Source of the DNA: Grimontia celer
GTDB taxonomy: Bacteria; Pseudomonadota; Gammaproteobacteria; Enterobacterales; Vibrionaceae
Direction of reading: 5' to 3'
NCBI RefSeq assembly: GCF_900055185.1
Contig: NZ_FIZX01000005.1
Span: 124,001 to 188,000, forward strand
Length of the DNA stretch: 64,000 bases
Shown here: in pieces, positions 18,517 through 27,863 of the stretch
How positions within the stretch are numbered: the first letter of the stretch is position 1
Layout of the letters: each line of letters opens with the position of its first letter
Translations under genes and position numbers: made by a program
Notes under the pieces: model-generated
Databases searched by the model: none
Told to the model about the DNA's origin: nothing
What the model saw: the letters and a program-made list of their open reading frames with translations, nothing else

Positions 18517-19524
18517 TTACAGGATGTTTGCTTTCACTGCGTCGTCTTTACGATCCAGATAGTGGATAGACTTAATACGGCGGATAGTGCGGCACTTACC
18601 TCGGATCAGCAGGGTCTCAGTGGTCGCGATGTTGCCTTTGCGGGTGATGCCTTCCAGCAGATCGCCTTTGGTGATGCCCGTCGCGGAGAAAATCACGTTG
18701 TCGCTGCTCGCCATGTCTTCCATCTTCAGGCGGACATTGGTTTCGATGCCCATCTCTTTGCAGCGCTCGATTTCCAGTTCACCCATGCGGCGGTTTTCTT
18801 CGTTATCTTCTTTCACTTCATGGCGAGGAAGAAGACGGCCGTTCATGTCACCGCCCAGTGCGCGGATAACCGCAGCAGACACCACACCTTCCGGTGCGCC
18901 GCCGATGCCATACATCACATCTACTTCACTGTCTGGCATACAGGTCAGGATGGAAGCCGCTACATCGCCGTCAGGAATCGCGAAGACCTTGATGCCCATT
19001 TGCTGCATTTCGCGGATGGTGTCGTCGTGGCGTGGCTTCGCCAGCGTGGTGACAACCAACTCGTCCAGCGATTTACCCAGCGCCTTGGCAATGTTGATCA
19101 GGTTGTCGCGAAGCGGCAGTTCAATGTTGATGACGCCTTTGGCTTCAGGGCCAACCACCAGTTTTTCCATGTACATGTCTGGGGCTTTCAGGAAGGTGCC
19201 TTTCTCGCCTGCTGCCAATACAGCCAACGCGTTGGACTGACCCATTGCCGTCATACGGGTACCTTCGATTGGGTCAACCGCAATATCTACCGCGTCGCCA
19301 CCCAGTCCCACTTTCTCACCGATGTAGAGCATTGGCGCTTCGTCGATTTCGCCTTCACCGATAACAATTTCACCTTCAATGTCGGTTTTGTTCAGCAAAA
19401 CGCGCATCACTTCTACGGCAGCGCCATCAGCGGCATTTTTGTCACCGCGGCCAAGCCACTTGTAACCCGCCAGTGCTGCGCCTTCTGTGACGCGTGAAAA
19501 AGCCATCGCTAAATCGCGTTTCAT
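18517..19524 (-). CDS. glpX: Class II fructose-1,6-bisphosphatase
   Basis: Dephosphorylates fructose-1,6-bisphosphate in gluconeogenesis from glycerol. The start at ATG 19524 (MKRDLAMAFSRVTEGAAL) has TGGAG upstream and gives 335 residues, near the E. coli length of 336. The metal-binding DPIEGT motif and the GRGDKNAADGAAVEVMR segment are diagnostic. It lies 161 bp downstream of glpK, as in the E. coli glpFKX operon. Confidence 0.96.
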   Translation of the reverse strand: MKRDLAMAFSRVTEGAALAGYKWLGRGDKNAADGAAVEVMRVLLNKTDIEGEIVIGEGEIDEAPMLYIGEKVGLGGDAVDIAVDPIEGTRMTAMGQSNALAVLAAGEKGTFLKAPDMYMEKLVVGPEAKGVINIELPLRDNLINIAKALGKSLDELVVTTLAKPRHDDTIREMQQMGIKVFAIPDGDVAASILTCMPDSEVDVMYGIGGAPEGVVSAAVIRALGGDMNGRLLPRHEVKEDNEENRRMGELEIERCKEMGIETNVRLKMEDMASSDNVIFSATGITKGDLLEGITRKGNIATTETLLIRGKCRTIRRIKSIHYLDRKDDAVKANIL

Positions 19525-19685
19525 CTTAACTCCAGAGAATTTAATACATGAAAGTGGGGCGTTGCCGACATCTTTGAGCGGCAACGAAAAATCTCGGCGC
19601 GGATTCTACCATAAGGAAAAAGGAAACGTTTGCGTTTTTGAGACGAAGGCGCGCCCCTCCGTTGGAAAGGCGCGTCAACAATAGG

Positions 19686-21191
19686 TTAGTGTTGCTCCCA
19701 GCCTTTGGCGCATTCCACGGCGCGCTGCCAGCCGCTATGGCGGCGCTCGCGTTTGCCGTCGTCTGCGCAAGGCGTAAACACGCGGTCAATCTGGGCTTTG
19801 TCTTTCAGTTCATCAATCGAGCCCCAGAAACCCACCGCGAGACCAGCGAGGTAGGCCGAACCAAGTGCGGTGACTTCCGTCACTTTCGGGCGCTGCACTT
19901 CAGTGTTCAAAACGTCAGACTGGAACTGCATCAGGAAGTTATTTGCTACCGCGCCACCATCGACTTTCAGAAAATCAAGTTTAATACCGGAATCTGCTTC
20001 CATCGCGGTCAGTACATCGAGAGACTGGTAGGCAACACTTTCCAGAGTCGCTCGGATGATGTGGTTGGAATTCACACCCCGCGTCAGGCCAACGATGGCA
20101 CCACGCGCGTACGGGTCCCAATGTGGTGCACCCAAACCGGTAAAGGCGGGTACCACATAAACGCCATTGCTGGTGTCTACCTTAGTGGCGAAGTATTCAG
20201 AATCGCTGGCGTCGGTAATGAGCTTCATTTCATCACGTAGCCATTGGATGGATGCGCCGCCCATAAACACGGCACCTTCCAGCGCATAAGCCACTTCGCC
20301 TTTCGGCCCACAGGCCAACGTCGTCAGCAAACCATTGTGAGAGGTGACTTTCTCTTTGCCGGTGTTCATCAGAAGGAAACAGCCAGTGCCATAGGTATTT
20401 TTCGCCTGACCGGCTTCCACACACATCTGACCGAACAGGGCGGCTTGCTGATCCCCTGCGATCCCGGCGATCGGTACGCGGGTGCCGCCTTTGCCGCCGA
20501 GGTTAGCCTGACCATAGACTTCAGAAGAAGACTTCACTTCCGGCATCATGGAAAGCGGAATATCGAGCGCTTTGAGCAGGGTTTCGTCCCACTCGAGCGA
20601 GTTAATATTAAACAGCATGGTTCGGCTGGCGTTGGTGTAGTCAGTGACGTGGACGCGTCCTTGAGTCATCTTCCAAATCAGCCATGTATCGACAGTGCCG
20701 AACATCAGGTCGCCGTTTTTTGCGAGCTCATGCGCGCCATCGACATGGTCGAGAATCCATTTAATTTTGGTGCCGGAGAAATACGGGTCTACCACCAAAC
20801 CAGTGTTGTCACGAATGTACTCTTCGTAGCCGTCGGCTTTAAGCTGCTCACAAATCGGTGCGGTGCGGCGGCATTGCCAGACAATGGCATTGTAAATCGG
20901 CTTTCCGGTGTGGCGGTTCCAGACGATGGTGGTCTCACGCTGGTTGGTAATACCAATAGCAGCGATCTCATCGGAGCGTATTCCCACTTTGCCCATGGCC
21001 TCTACCAGTGTTGAGGTCTGGGTGGCGAAGATTTCCAACGGGTCATGCTCAACCCAGCCGGACTCAGGGTAGATTTGGGTGAATTCGCGTTGGGCGACCG
21101 TCACGATATTGGCATCGTGGTCAAGGATAACGGCTCTTGAGCTGGTGGTTCCCTGATCGAGGGCGACAATATATTTCGGTTCGGTGCTCAT
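19686..21191 (-). CDS. glpK: Glycerol kinase
   Basis: Phosphorylates glycerol to sn-glycerol-3-phosphate, trapping it in the cell. ATG 21191 ([19 protein letters not shown]) is preceded by GAGGAG and gives 501 residues, the normal length. FGGY-kinase motifs include the N-terminal [10 protein letters not shown] phosphate loop and [19 protein letters not shown]. It is followed by glpX. The glycerol facilitator gene glpF, usually immediately upstream, is absent: the 558-bp stretch upstream has no coding sequence, so glycerol entry must rely on another locus or diffusion. Confidence 0.97.
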   Translation of the reverse strand: MSTEPKYIVALDQGTTSSRAVILDHDANIVTVAQREFTQIYPESGWVEHDPLEIFATQTSTLVEAMGKVGIRSDEIAAIGITNQRETTIVWNRHTGKPIYNAIVWQCRRTAPICEQLKADGYEEYIRDNTGLVVDPYFSGTKIKWILDHVDGAHELAKNGDLMFGTVDTWLIWKMTQGRVHVTDYTNASRTMLFNINSLEWDETLLKALDIPLSMMPEVKSSSEVYGQANLGGKGGTRVPIAGIAGDQQAALFGQMCVEAGQAKNTYGTGCFLLMNTGKEKVTSHNGLLTTLACGPKGEVAYALEGAVFMGGASIQWLRDEMKLITDASDSEYFATKVDTSNGVYVVPAFTGLGAPHWDPYARGAIVGLTRGVNSNHIIRATLESVAYQSLDVLTAMEADSGIKLDFLKVDGGAVANNFLMQFQSDVLNTEVQRPKVTEVTALGSAYLAGLAVGFWGSIDELKDKAQIDRVFTPCADDGKRERRHSGWQRAVECAKGWEQH

Positions 21192-21749
21192 GAAATCTCC
21201 TCGCTGTTTTCTTAAATCATAGCGTTTATCGTCCGGGACCATTACCGGAGCCTGGCATCATTACTTTATCGGCGAAACAGTTTTCGGAAAGTGGCGGGCA
21301 AGCAAAATGTGCGTTCGCTCATTGTTTGTTCGTTTGGTGAGCGTTTTCGCGCATTGGATGCTTAGAAATGAGAAAGAAGGCGGTGAGATTCCCAGAAAAG
21401 AAAAAGGCTGACAGCAAAGTGTCAGCCCGGCCGAGTTCGGCAAGTCTTGGAGTAATCCAAGAGAGATACGATCGCCATTACCCTAACACGGGTTTAGTGA
21501 ATAGAAATTGCTTGCGATCGCATTTTTAGTCATTCTTGTGAGTGGCAGAGCATAATCATAAAGAATCAAAGGGTTAGGAATTCGCATAAATGGTGATTTT
21601 TTGTCCGCTTGTGACCGAAATTGGAAATCCGAAGGTGCGACACATGTCATGGGCAGTTAGAATAGCTCTTTGGGACGCACAAGGCGTGAAACCAGAGATG
21701 GCGAGCCTTGGCGAGAGAATTGATAAGTTGGAACACATAGGTGGCCTTG
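21192..21749. other. Long non-coding region between glpK and zapB
   Basis: This 558-bp gap sits where glpF is found in enterobacteria; no glpF remnant was recognised. It holds a three-hairpin RNA candidate on the minus strand (21396-21475). Nearer glpK, two minus-strand half-sites (ACGAACA and GCGAACG, about 21308-21336) resemble halves of the GlpR operator, inside a 6-bp inverted repeat CGCTCA/TGAGCG (21316-21342). The zapB promoter must lie in the right-hand part but was not resolved. Confidence 0.45.
21396..21475 (-). ncRNA. Candidate small RNA or attenuated leader upstream of glpK
   Basis: Three consecutive hairpins are visible on the minus strand: a 7-bp stem TCTTGGA/TCCAAGA (21445-21462), GCCG/CGGC (21430-21441), and a terminator stem GGCTGACA/TGTCAGCC (21406-21427) followed by TTTTTCTTTT. 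An extended -10 motif TGTTAGGGT (complement of 21480-21488) sits just upstream, predicting a start near 21473 and an RNA of about 80 nt; the -35 is poor. No gene lies upstream on this strand that would need a terminator here. It may be an independent sRNA or a prematurely terminated glpK leader. The family was not recognised. Confidence 0.55.
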
Positions 21750-21992
21750 ATGTCATTGGAAATTTTAGAGCAGCTTGAAGCCAAGGTTCAGATGGCAGTA
21801 GACACAATTTCTCTGCTGCAGATGGAAATCGAAGAACTGAAAGAGAAGAACGAAACACTGAGCACTGAATCAAACTCGATTCGTGAAGGCCGTGAAGCGC
21901 TGGAGCAGGAAAATGCTCGCCTGAAGGCTGATCACGAAGCATGGCAACAACGCATTCGCAGCCTGCTTGGTAAAATCGAAGAAGTCGAATAA
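21750..21992 (+). CDS. zapB: Cell-division protein ZapB
   Basis: Small coiled-coil protein of 80 residues that links the FtsZ ring, via ZapA, to MatP and the chromosome terminus. The whole sequence is heptad-rich ([20 protein letters not shown] and onward). The ATG at 21750 was chosen because AGGTGG (21740-21745) stands five bases before it; a GTG three codons earlier is part of that ribosome site. It is convergent with rraA, as yiiU is in E. coli. Confidence 0.95.
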   Translation: MSLEILEQLEAKVQMAVDTISLLQMEIEELKEKNETLSTESNSIREGREALEQENARLKADHEAWQQRIRSLLGKIEEVE

Positions 21993-22001
21993 GCCAAAAC
22001 A

Positions 22002-22029
22002 AAAACAGAGCTTTAAGGCTCTGTTTTTC
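22002..22029 (+). terminator. Terminator after zapB
   Basis: ACAGAGC (22006-22012) pairs with GCTCTGT (22019-22025), extended by A/T pairs and followed by TTTTT. It lies between the convergent zapB and rraA and could serve both. Confidence 0.85.
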
Positions 22030-22049
22030 TCTCTGCAGGAAGCAGCGAA

Positions 22050-22535
22050 TTACTCGATATCAATGGCTTCCTGAGAAAGGATAACGCCTGTGGTATCTGC
22101 ATATAGGTGGTCTTCCGGCAAGAAAGTCACGCCACCGAAATTCACTGGCACATCCACTTCACCAATACTTTGGCTGTCTGCTCCCACCGGAATAGATGCC
22201 AGCGCCTGAATACCGATATCCAGCTCGTCAATGGTATCGACATCGCGTACACAACCATACACCACAATACCTTCCCAGTTGTTGTCAGCAGCCATGGCGG
22301 CAATGTCTGCATCAACCAATGCACGGCGCAGTGAGCCGCCACCGTCTACCAGCATCACACGGCCTTCGCCGTCCTGCTCGGCCACTTCACGAATCAGTCC
22401 ATTGTCTTCAAAGCACTTGATGGTAGTTACCTGACCACCAAAAGAGCTGCGGCCACCGTATGAACTCATCATCGGTTCAAGAACATCAACCTGATCCAGG
22501 TACATGTCACACAGTTCGGAGGTATTGTATTCCAT
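22050..22535 (-). CDS. rraA: Ribonuclease E activity regulator RraA
   Basis: Trimeric protein that binds the RNase E C-terminal scaffold and lowers degradosome activity. The start at ATG 22535 ([18 protein letters not shown]) gives 161 residues as in E. coli. [21 protein letters not shown] and [17 protein letters not shown] are family signatures. It follows menA by 155 bp, the conserved menA-rraA order. Confidence 0.96.
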   Translation of the reverse strand: MEYNTSELCDMYLDQVDVLEPMMSSYGGRSSFGGQVTTIKCFEDNGLIREVAEQDGEGRVMLVDGGGSLRRALVDADIAAMAADNNWEGIVVYGCVRDVDTIDELDIGIQALASIPVGADSQSIGEVDVPVNFGGVTFLPEDHLYADTTGVILSQEAIDIE

Positions 22536-22690
22536 AGTCAGACTTCTCTTAGGCAATTGGAGCTGAATCGTTGTGGCGCCAAGATTGGGTTTCGCGTCAC
22601 CCTCAGCAAAAAAGTATACGACAAGCTAAGGCTTTGCAATGACTCACGGCACAATTCATCAGGCCGTTTGTCATCACCTTTGTCACTGTA

Positions 22691-23596
22691 TCAACTAATT
22701 AAGATGCCTGCCGCAAACAAGGCGTTAGTTAGCAGTGCGACTTTTACAATATCGCCCATCATCGGACGAAGGGTTTCGCCATCCGGCGATTGCCAAACGG
22801 CAATACCGTGTTTTGCTGCCAATGGCAGTGCTAACAGGAACAGCCAACCTGACCAACCCACAGGTTGAAGCAGTGAAAAGAGGGCAAAGCTCGCGAAAGC
22901 AGCAATGAGCAACACTTGATGATAGGCGCGGCTCCATCGTGGCCCCATTCGGACTACCAATGTGTGTTTGCCGCAGGCGCGGTCATTATCAATGTCGCGC
23001 AGATTGTTGATGTTCAGTACGCCGACGGCCAATAAACCACACGCCGTGGCAGGCAGCAGAACGACGGAATTTAACGTGCCTGCTTGCAAATAATAGGTAC
23101 CAGCCACGCCGAGCCAGCCAAAGAAAATCAGTACCGACAGGTCGCCCAATCCTTTGTAGCCATAGGGTTTGTTCCCCACGGTGTAGCAAATAGCTGCGAC
23201 AATCGCGAGCGCGCCAAGGCCGATAAAACTGAGGATGTCAGCAGTTTTGTCGAATGCCGTCAACACCAGTGCCCCGCCTACGACGATAGTCAGGACCACG
23301 TTTAGAATCATGGCCTTTTTCATCGTGGCTGGTGTAACAAGACCTTGCTGAATCGCACGTTTAGGACCAAGACGGTCATCATTATCTGTGCCTTTGATGG
23401 CATCACCGTAATCGTTGGCAAGGTTCGAGAGGATCTGCAGAAGCAGCGCGGTCACCAGTGCCAATACCGTGAGGGTGATGGAAAACTGCGAGGTCTGCGC
23501 TGCCACAGCACTGCCACACAGAATGCAGGCTATCGCCAGTGGCAGGGTTTTCGGACGGGCGGCGTCGAGCCAGGTTTTGAAAGTAGATGCGGACAT
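22691..23596 (-). CDS. menA: 1,4-dihydroxy-2-naphthoate polyprenyltransferase
   Basis: Integral-membrane prenyltransferase that attaches the isoprenoid chain in menaquinone synthesis. The 301 residues hold about eight to nine transmembrane helices. The aspartate-rich NDYGDAIKGTDNDDR loop binds the Mg-diphosphate, and a second loop contains NINNLRDIDNDRACGK. Its neighbours are hslU upstream and rraA downstream, as in E. coli. The presence of menA implies menaquinone-based respiration. Confidence 0.95.
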   Translation of the reverse strand: MSASTFKTWLDAARPKTLPLAIACILCGSAVAAQTSQFSITLTVLALVTALLLQILSNLANDYGDAIKGTDNDDRLGPKRAIQQGLVTPATMKKAMILNVVLTIVVGGALVLTAFDKTADILSFIGLGALAIVAAICYTVGNKPYGYKGLGDLSVLIFFGWLGVAGTYYLQAGTLNSVVLLPATACGLLAVGVLNINNLRDIDNDRACGKHTLVVRMGPRWSRAYHQVLLIAAFASFALFSLLQPVGWSGWLFLLALPLAAKHGIAVWQSPDGETLRPMMGDIVKVALLTNALFAAGILIS

Positions 23597-23694
23597 ATCG
23601 CCTTGGCATTGAATGATTTAAAGCAGGTCACATTATTGGTGTTTTTGTCGCAGTGGGCAATGCTAATCCCGGATGTGGTGTCTCCAGATACGAG

Positions 23695-23719
23695 AAAGGG
23701 CAGCGATATGCTGCCCTTT
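23695..23719 (-). terminator. Hairpin between hslU and menA
   Basis: AAAGGGCAGC (23695-23704) pairs with GCTGCCCTTT (23710-23719) around GATAT, directly after the hslU stop. Only a short T-run follows on the minus strand, so termination may be partial. Confidence 0.6.
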
Positions 23720-23739
23720 GAGTAACTTTACCTGAACAA

Positions 23740-25074
23740 TTACAGGATGAAGCGGCTCAGATCTTCGTCGTCGACCAGCTCTTCAAGGTGGCTGCGCACG
23801 TATTCTGAGTTGATTTCGAAAGACTCACCGCCACGCTCGCTCGCGTCGAAGGAGATTTCGTCCACCAGACGCTCCATCACAGTGTGCAGACGACGGGCAC
23901 CGATGTTCTCGGTTTTCTCGTTCACACGCCATGCAGCGTTTGCGATCTCTTCAATACCATCTTCGGTGAAGGTCAGGTTCACTTCTTCGGTACCCATCAG
24001 TGCTGAATATTGCGCCGTCAGGGAAGCATTAGGTTCAGTCAGGATACGTTTAAAGTCAGATGCAGTCAGCGCTTCCAGCTCAACGCGGATTGGCAGACGG
24101 CCCTGAAGCTCCGGGATCAGATCTGACGGAGACGCTACCTGGAATGCGCCCGACGCGATGAACAGGATGTGGTCAGTTTTCACCATGCCGTGCTTGGTAG
24201 AGACGGTACTGCCTTCAACGAGTGGCAGCAGGTCACGTTGCACACCTTCACGGGAAACGTCTGGACCTGAACTTTCACCGCGTTTACAAATTTTGTCGAT
24301 TTCGTCGATGAATACGATACCGTTGTTTTCCACTGACGCGATGGCCTGATCTTTCAGCTCTTCCTGATTGACCAGCTTCGCCGCTTCCTCTTCGGTTGCG
24401 GCTTTAAGCGCGTCTTTCAACTTCATCTTGCGCTTTTTCGCTGTGGTGCCACCACCCAGGTTTTGGAACATGCTCTGCAGCTGGTTGGTCATTTCTTCCA
24501 TACCAGGAGGCGCCATGATTTCCATGCTCATCTGTGGAGCCGCCAGATCGATCTCTATTTCTTTATCGTCCAGCTGGCCTTCACGGATTTTCTTACGGAA
24601 GCTTTGGCGGGTTGCCGAGTCAGCTTTTGGCTCTTCATTCTGGCCCCAAGCGTCACGTGGCGGTGGAAGAAGTACATCGAGAATGCGCTCTTCTGCCAGC
24701 TCTTCCGCGCGGAATTTTACTTTTTCCATCGCTTGCTGGTGGGTCATCTTGATCGCCACATCCGTCAGATCACGGATGATGGTTTCAACTTCCTTACCCA
24801 CATAGCCCACTTCGGTGAACTTGGTGGCTTCTACTTTGATGAACGGCGCATTAGCCAGTTTGGCCAGACGGCGAGCAATTTCGGTTTTACCAACACCGGT
24901 TGGGCCAATCATCAGAATGTTTTTCGGGGTCACTTCTACACGCAGATCTTCATTGAGCTGCATGCGACGCCAGCGGTTACGAAGTGCGATAGCAACGGCG
25001 CGCTTAGCTTTGTCCTGACCGATAATGTGTCGGTCAAGCTCGGAAACGATTTCACGTGGGGTCATTTCAGACAT
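23740..25074 (-). CDS. hslU: ATP-dependent protease ATPase subunit HslU
   Basis: AAA+ unfoldase that feeds substrates into the HslV peptidase. The 444 residues contain Walker [19 protein letters not shown] (about 57-74), the intermediate domain (about 110-240), Walker [16 protein letters not shown], and the C-terminal tail LSRFIL that inserts into HslV to activate it. It starts 15 bp after hslV. Expression is expected to be heat-inducible from the sigma-32 promoter upstream of hslV. Confidence 0.97.
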   Translation of the reverse strand: MSEMTPREIVSELDRHIIGQDKAKRAVAIALRNRWRRMQLNEDLRVEVTPKNILMIGPTGVGKTEIARRLAKLANAPFIKVEATKFTEVGYVGKEVETIIRDLTDVAIKMTHQQAMEKVKFRAEELAEERILDVLLPPPRDAWGQNEEPKADSATRQSFRKKIREGQLDDKEIEIDLAAPQMSMEIMAPPGMEEMTNQLQSMFQNLGGGTTAKKRKMKLKDALKAATEEEAAKLVNQEELKDQAIASVENNGIVFIDEIDKICKRGESSGPDVSREGVQRDLLPLVEGSTVSTKHGMVKTDHILFIASGAFQVASPSDLIPELQGRLPIRVELEALTASDFKRILTEPNASLTAQYSALMGTEEVNLTFTEDGIEEIANAAWRVNEKTENIGARRLHTVMERLVDEISFDASERGGESFEINSEYVRSHLEELVDDEDLSRFIL

Positions 25075-25089
25075 GCTTTAGATCCTGTC

Positions 25090-25614
25090 TTAATAATCGA
25101 GTTCTTCAACGGTGTGGTGCTGGTTGGTGAACACACAGATGTCACCCGCGATGGTCAGCGACTTTTCAGCGATTTCGCGCGCATCCAGCTCAGTATTTTC
25201 AAGCAGTGCAGTGGCTGCTGCCTGCGCGAAGTTACCGCCTGAACCAATCGCAATTAGATCGTGTTCTGGCTGAACTACATCACCGTTACCTGTGATGATC
25301 AGCGACGCTGTTTCGTCTGCGACTGCCAGCAAGGCTTCAAGGCGTCGCAGTGCGCGGTCAGTACGCCAGTCTTTGGCGAGCTCTACTGCTGCTTTGGTCA
25401 GGTGACCCTGATGCATTTCCAGTTTGCGCTCGAAACGTTCGAACAGAGTGAATGCGTCAGCCGTACCACCGGCAAAACCTGCCAGTACCTTGTTGTTGTA
25501 CAAACGACGAACTTTACGGGCATTGCCCTTCATGACCGTATTACCCAGTGACACCTGGCCATCACCGGCGATCACTACTTTGCCGTTGCGGCGAACAGAA
25601 ACGATAGTTGTCAC
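25090..25614 (-). CDS. hslV: ATP-dependent protease subunit HslV
   Basis: Proteasome-like peptidase, 174 residues. The N-terminal threonine exposed after Met removal ([20 protein letters not shown]) is the catalytic nucleophile. The start codon is GTG at 25614 with a GAGG motif upstream. The [17 protein letters not shown] segment is characteristic. It forms a two-gene operon with hslU. Confidence 0.97.
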   Translation of the reverse strand: MTTIVSVRRNGKVVIAGDGQVSLGNTVMKGNARKVRRLYNNKVLAGFAGGTADAFTLFERFERKLEMHQGHLTKAAVELAKDWRTDRALRRLEALLAVADETASLIITGNGDVVQPEHDLIAIGSGGNFAQAAATALLENTELDAREIAEKSLTIAGDICVFTNQHHTVEELDY

Positions 25615-25670
25615 GGAAGAACCTCTACTTTTCTCTCTGGTTATTACCAGTATGGGTTGTTACTGCAGAG

Positions 25671-25697
25671 GTGGGGACGGGGATAAATAAATTCAAG
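25671..25697 (-). promoter_or_regulatory. Sigma-32 (heat-shock) promoter of hslVU
   Basis: On the minus strand CTTGAA (complement of 25692-25697) is followed after 15 bases by CCCCAC (complement of 25671-25676). This matches the RpoH consensus of CTTGAAA and CCCCATnT with usual spacing. It lies about 60 bases upstream of the GTG start of hslV, a known heat-shock gene. Confidence 0.85.
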
Positions 25698-25730
25698 GGT
25701 AAAGCCATCGAGATTATGGCTTTACCCTTG
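25694..25730. repeat. Perfect 15-bp inverted repeat overlapping the hslV -35 element
   Basis: CAAGGGTAAAGCCAT (25694-25708) is exactly complementary to ATGGCTTTACCCTTG (25716-25730) across a 7-base loop. The left arm includes part of the sigma-32 -35 box, and the right arm abuts the inverted-repeat element at 25731. No T-run follows on either strand. Confidence 0.85.
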
Positions 25731-25994
25731 ATACCCAAACAAACTGAAGATGCAGGATTCAGCGAGATTGACTGGCGTTGTGATCGTGGCGTCCCTTTGC
25801 AGGTGTAGTCATCTCCATCAAAAAGGGACAACAAAGAGCGCGATGGCAGTCAACTCGCCCGAAGGGAGGCCCTCAATGCGCCCACTTCTTTGTTAAATTC
25901 CACGGAAATAGAATGACTATTCCTCGCGAAATTTGCCTTGAATTGAACGCATTGATGACCTCTGAATGAAAGCATCTTCAGGTTGCTTGGGTAT
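25731..25994. repeat. MITE-like intergenic element with terminal inverted repeats
   Basis: The two ends are 23-bp inverted repeats (25731-25753 and 25972-25994) that match at 21 positions: ATACCCAA, then CAA, then CTGAAGATGC are shared, and an ATTCAG motif follows a few bases inside both. The 264-bp interior has no gene and has its own stems, for example GTCCCTTT (25791-25798) with AAAGGGAC (25822-25829). This structure suggests a non-autonomous repeat. I recall similar ends in other Vibrionaceae intergenic regions, but that memory was not checked. No target duplication was seen. Confidence 0.6.
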
Positions 25995-26026
25995 AAGTGT
26001 TCAGAATCAGTTCAGGCTTGGGGAAA

Positions 26027-26593
26027 TCAGTTCCAATACCAGATAGCGCAAGGCTCGATGCCAGCACGGCGAAGTAGGTTGCGATCGCGCTCTGCTTCAC
26101 GCTTCATTGGGTAAGGGCCAAGTACCACACGGTACCAGAGGCCTTTTTCACCCTGACTGGTTTTGATATGGCTTTCGAGACCCTGGAAAGCAATCATGGC
26201 TTTGCGCTCGTCTGCTTGACTCGCACTGCGGTAAGCGCCGCATTGCATCAAATAAGGGCGGCTGGAAAGTTCTGGCTCGCTGGCCTCGACTTTCACTTCT
26301 TTGTTTTCCAGCTCTTCAATGTAGCTCCACTTCTCCTCAGGTTTTGGCGGGATCACTTTCTCGTCTTTCTTCTGAGGTTTGACAGTTGGCTTCGCTGGTT
26401 TGGTTTCAACAACAGGCTCTGCGGGAGGTTCACTGGTGGAAAGGTAATAGAGACCATAGCCAAAGCCTGCCACCAAGATCAGAGCGAGAAAAGCCCATTT
26501 GAAAGGGAAAGCAGGTTTAGGAGGCTGCTTCTTGGTGTTTCGGGTTGGTTTACGTGGTGCTTTGCCACGTTTGACATAATCTCTGGTTGCCAC
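26027..26593 (-). CDS. ftsN: Cell-division protein FtsN
   Basis: Bitopic protein that triggers septal peptidoglycan synthesis through FtsA and FtsQLB/FtsWI. The 188 residues show a basic cytoplasmic N-terminus (MATRDYVKRGKAPRK), one transmembrane segment (about 31-51), a proline/lysine-rich periplasmic linker, and a C-terminal SPOR domain (about 110-188; YLMQCGAYRSASQADERK to the end). It is shorter than E. coli FtsN (319) but within the vibrio range. It lies between cytR and hslV, as in E. coli. Confidence 0.93.
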   Translation of the reverse strand: MATRDYVKRGKAPRKPTRNTKKQPPKPAFPFKWAFLALILVAGFGYGLYYLSTSEPPAEPVVETKPAKPTVKPQKKDEKVIPPKPEEKWSYIEELENKEVKVEASEPELSSRPYLMQCGAYRSASQADERKAMIAFQGLESHIKTSQGEKGLWYRVVLGPYPMKREAERDRNLLRRAGIEPCAIWYWN

Positions 26594-26674
26594 TGATTTT
26601 CGTGTCTTTTCTGCTCTATAAAGGCTATATGGTACTGGCTCGCGAACTTGCGCGCCAGTACCAGTCTGACCAGA

Positions 26675-27679
26675 TTAGCGTGATGGTGGTGCCACACTCT
26701 CGCGGATAACGAGCTGAGCATCAAGAAGGCGTGAACCTGCTTGCACATCATTGCCTTTGAGGATTTTCAGCAGCATTAACATCGCTTGGCGGCCAATGTC
26801 GTAGCGTGGCTGGGAAACCGTGGTCAGGGCCGGGTCACAGTATTCTGCGAACTGGATGTCATCAAAGCCGACAATCGAAATGTCATGCGGCACGCGGAAA
26901 CCCAGTCGTTTTGCTTGCTGCATAGCACCAATCGCCATCACATCTGAGTGACAGAACACTGCGGTCGGTGGGGTTGGCAGAGAAAGCAAGGTGGTCATTG
27001 CACGTGCGCCTGCTGCAAAGGTGAAATCACCGGTCACTGTGTAGGCAGGATTGATGGTCACGCCACCACGGCGCAGCGCCTGTTGGTAACCCTGTACACG
27101 GAACTGGGTGAGCGCAGCATCAGGATCGCCGGTGATCTGCGCGATCTGCTTGTGGCCGACCTGAGTCAGGTAGTTCACCGCTTCAAACGCTGCAGTCAGG
27201 TTATCGATGTGAACGGTAGGCAGTTCCAGTTCAGGCGCGTATTCACAGGCCATGACCAGTGGAGGCAGGTTCTTCTGCTCCGGCTTGCTGACGTCAAAGG
27301 GAAGATCAGTACCTAAAAGGAGCATACCGTCAGCTTGCTTGGTGAAGACCAGGTTAACGAACGAACTTTCGCGGCTTTCCTGTTGACCGCTGTCACCTAG
27401 CAGCACGAGATAGCCGTGCTCCATCGCCGCTTCCTCGATACCGCGGATGATCTCTGTAAAGTAGGGATCACAGATATCGGGCACGATAGCCACGATGGTT
27501 TTTGATTCATTGCGACGTAAGTTTCTTGCCAGCGAATTGGGGCTGTAGCCCGCTTCCATTACCGCTTGCTCAACTTTCTTTCGGGTAGACGCCGAGACTT
27601 TTTCCGGGTTCATCAGCGCGCGAGAAACCGTCGCCGTAGAGACGCCAGCCAGATGGGCAACATCCTTCATTGTCGCCAT
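26675..27679 (-). CDS. cytR: LacI-family repressor CytR
   Basis: Nucleoside-responsive repressor, 334 residues. The N-terminal helix-turn-helix (MKDVAHLAGVSTATVSRALMN) is followed by a hinge and a periplasmic-binding-protein-like effector domain ending with ISIVGFDDIQFAEYCDPALT. In the family it works with CRP and is induced by cytidine. ATG 27679 was chosen because GAGGA lies upstream and the HTH then starts at residue 4; the open frame further upstream is not conserved. It lies between priA and ftsN, the classical position of cytR. Confidence 0.93.
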   Translation of the reverse strand: MATMKDVAHLAGVSTATVSRALMNPEKVSASTRKKVEQAVMEAGYSPNSLARNLRRNESKTIVAIVPDICDPYFTEIIRGIEEAAMEHGYLVLLGDSGQQESRESSFVNLVFTKQADGMLLLGTDLPFDVSKPEQKNLPPLVMACEYAPELELPTVHIDNLTAAFEAVNYLTQVGHKQIAQITGDPDAALTQFRVQGYQQALRRGGVTINPAYTVTGDFTFAAGARAMTTLLSLPTPPTAVFCHSDVMAIGAMQQAKRLGFRVPHDISIVGFDDIQFAEYCDPALTTVSQPRYDIGRQAMLMLLKILKGNDVQAGSRLLDAQLVIRESVAPPSR

Positions 27680-27863
27680 AGTGTAATTCCTCTTTCTCGT
27701 TATGATTGGCGATGCTTCCCAGATGACCGGGACCTTCAGCAACGGGACAATTTTTGTCCACACGCCCTATCTTAATCCTATGGAGATGTATTAAACATGG
27801 TCATGTTAACAGTAATTGCAAGAATACCGTGATCTCGGTCGGTTTAAGTGAATGAAATTGCAT

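Noticed and set aside
19644-19680. GC-rich inverted repeat downstream of glpK as a terminator
   Set aside because: Stem is imperfect, has no T-run on the minus strand and lies between glpK and glpX, which are expected to be co-transcribed.
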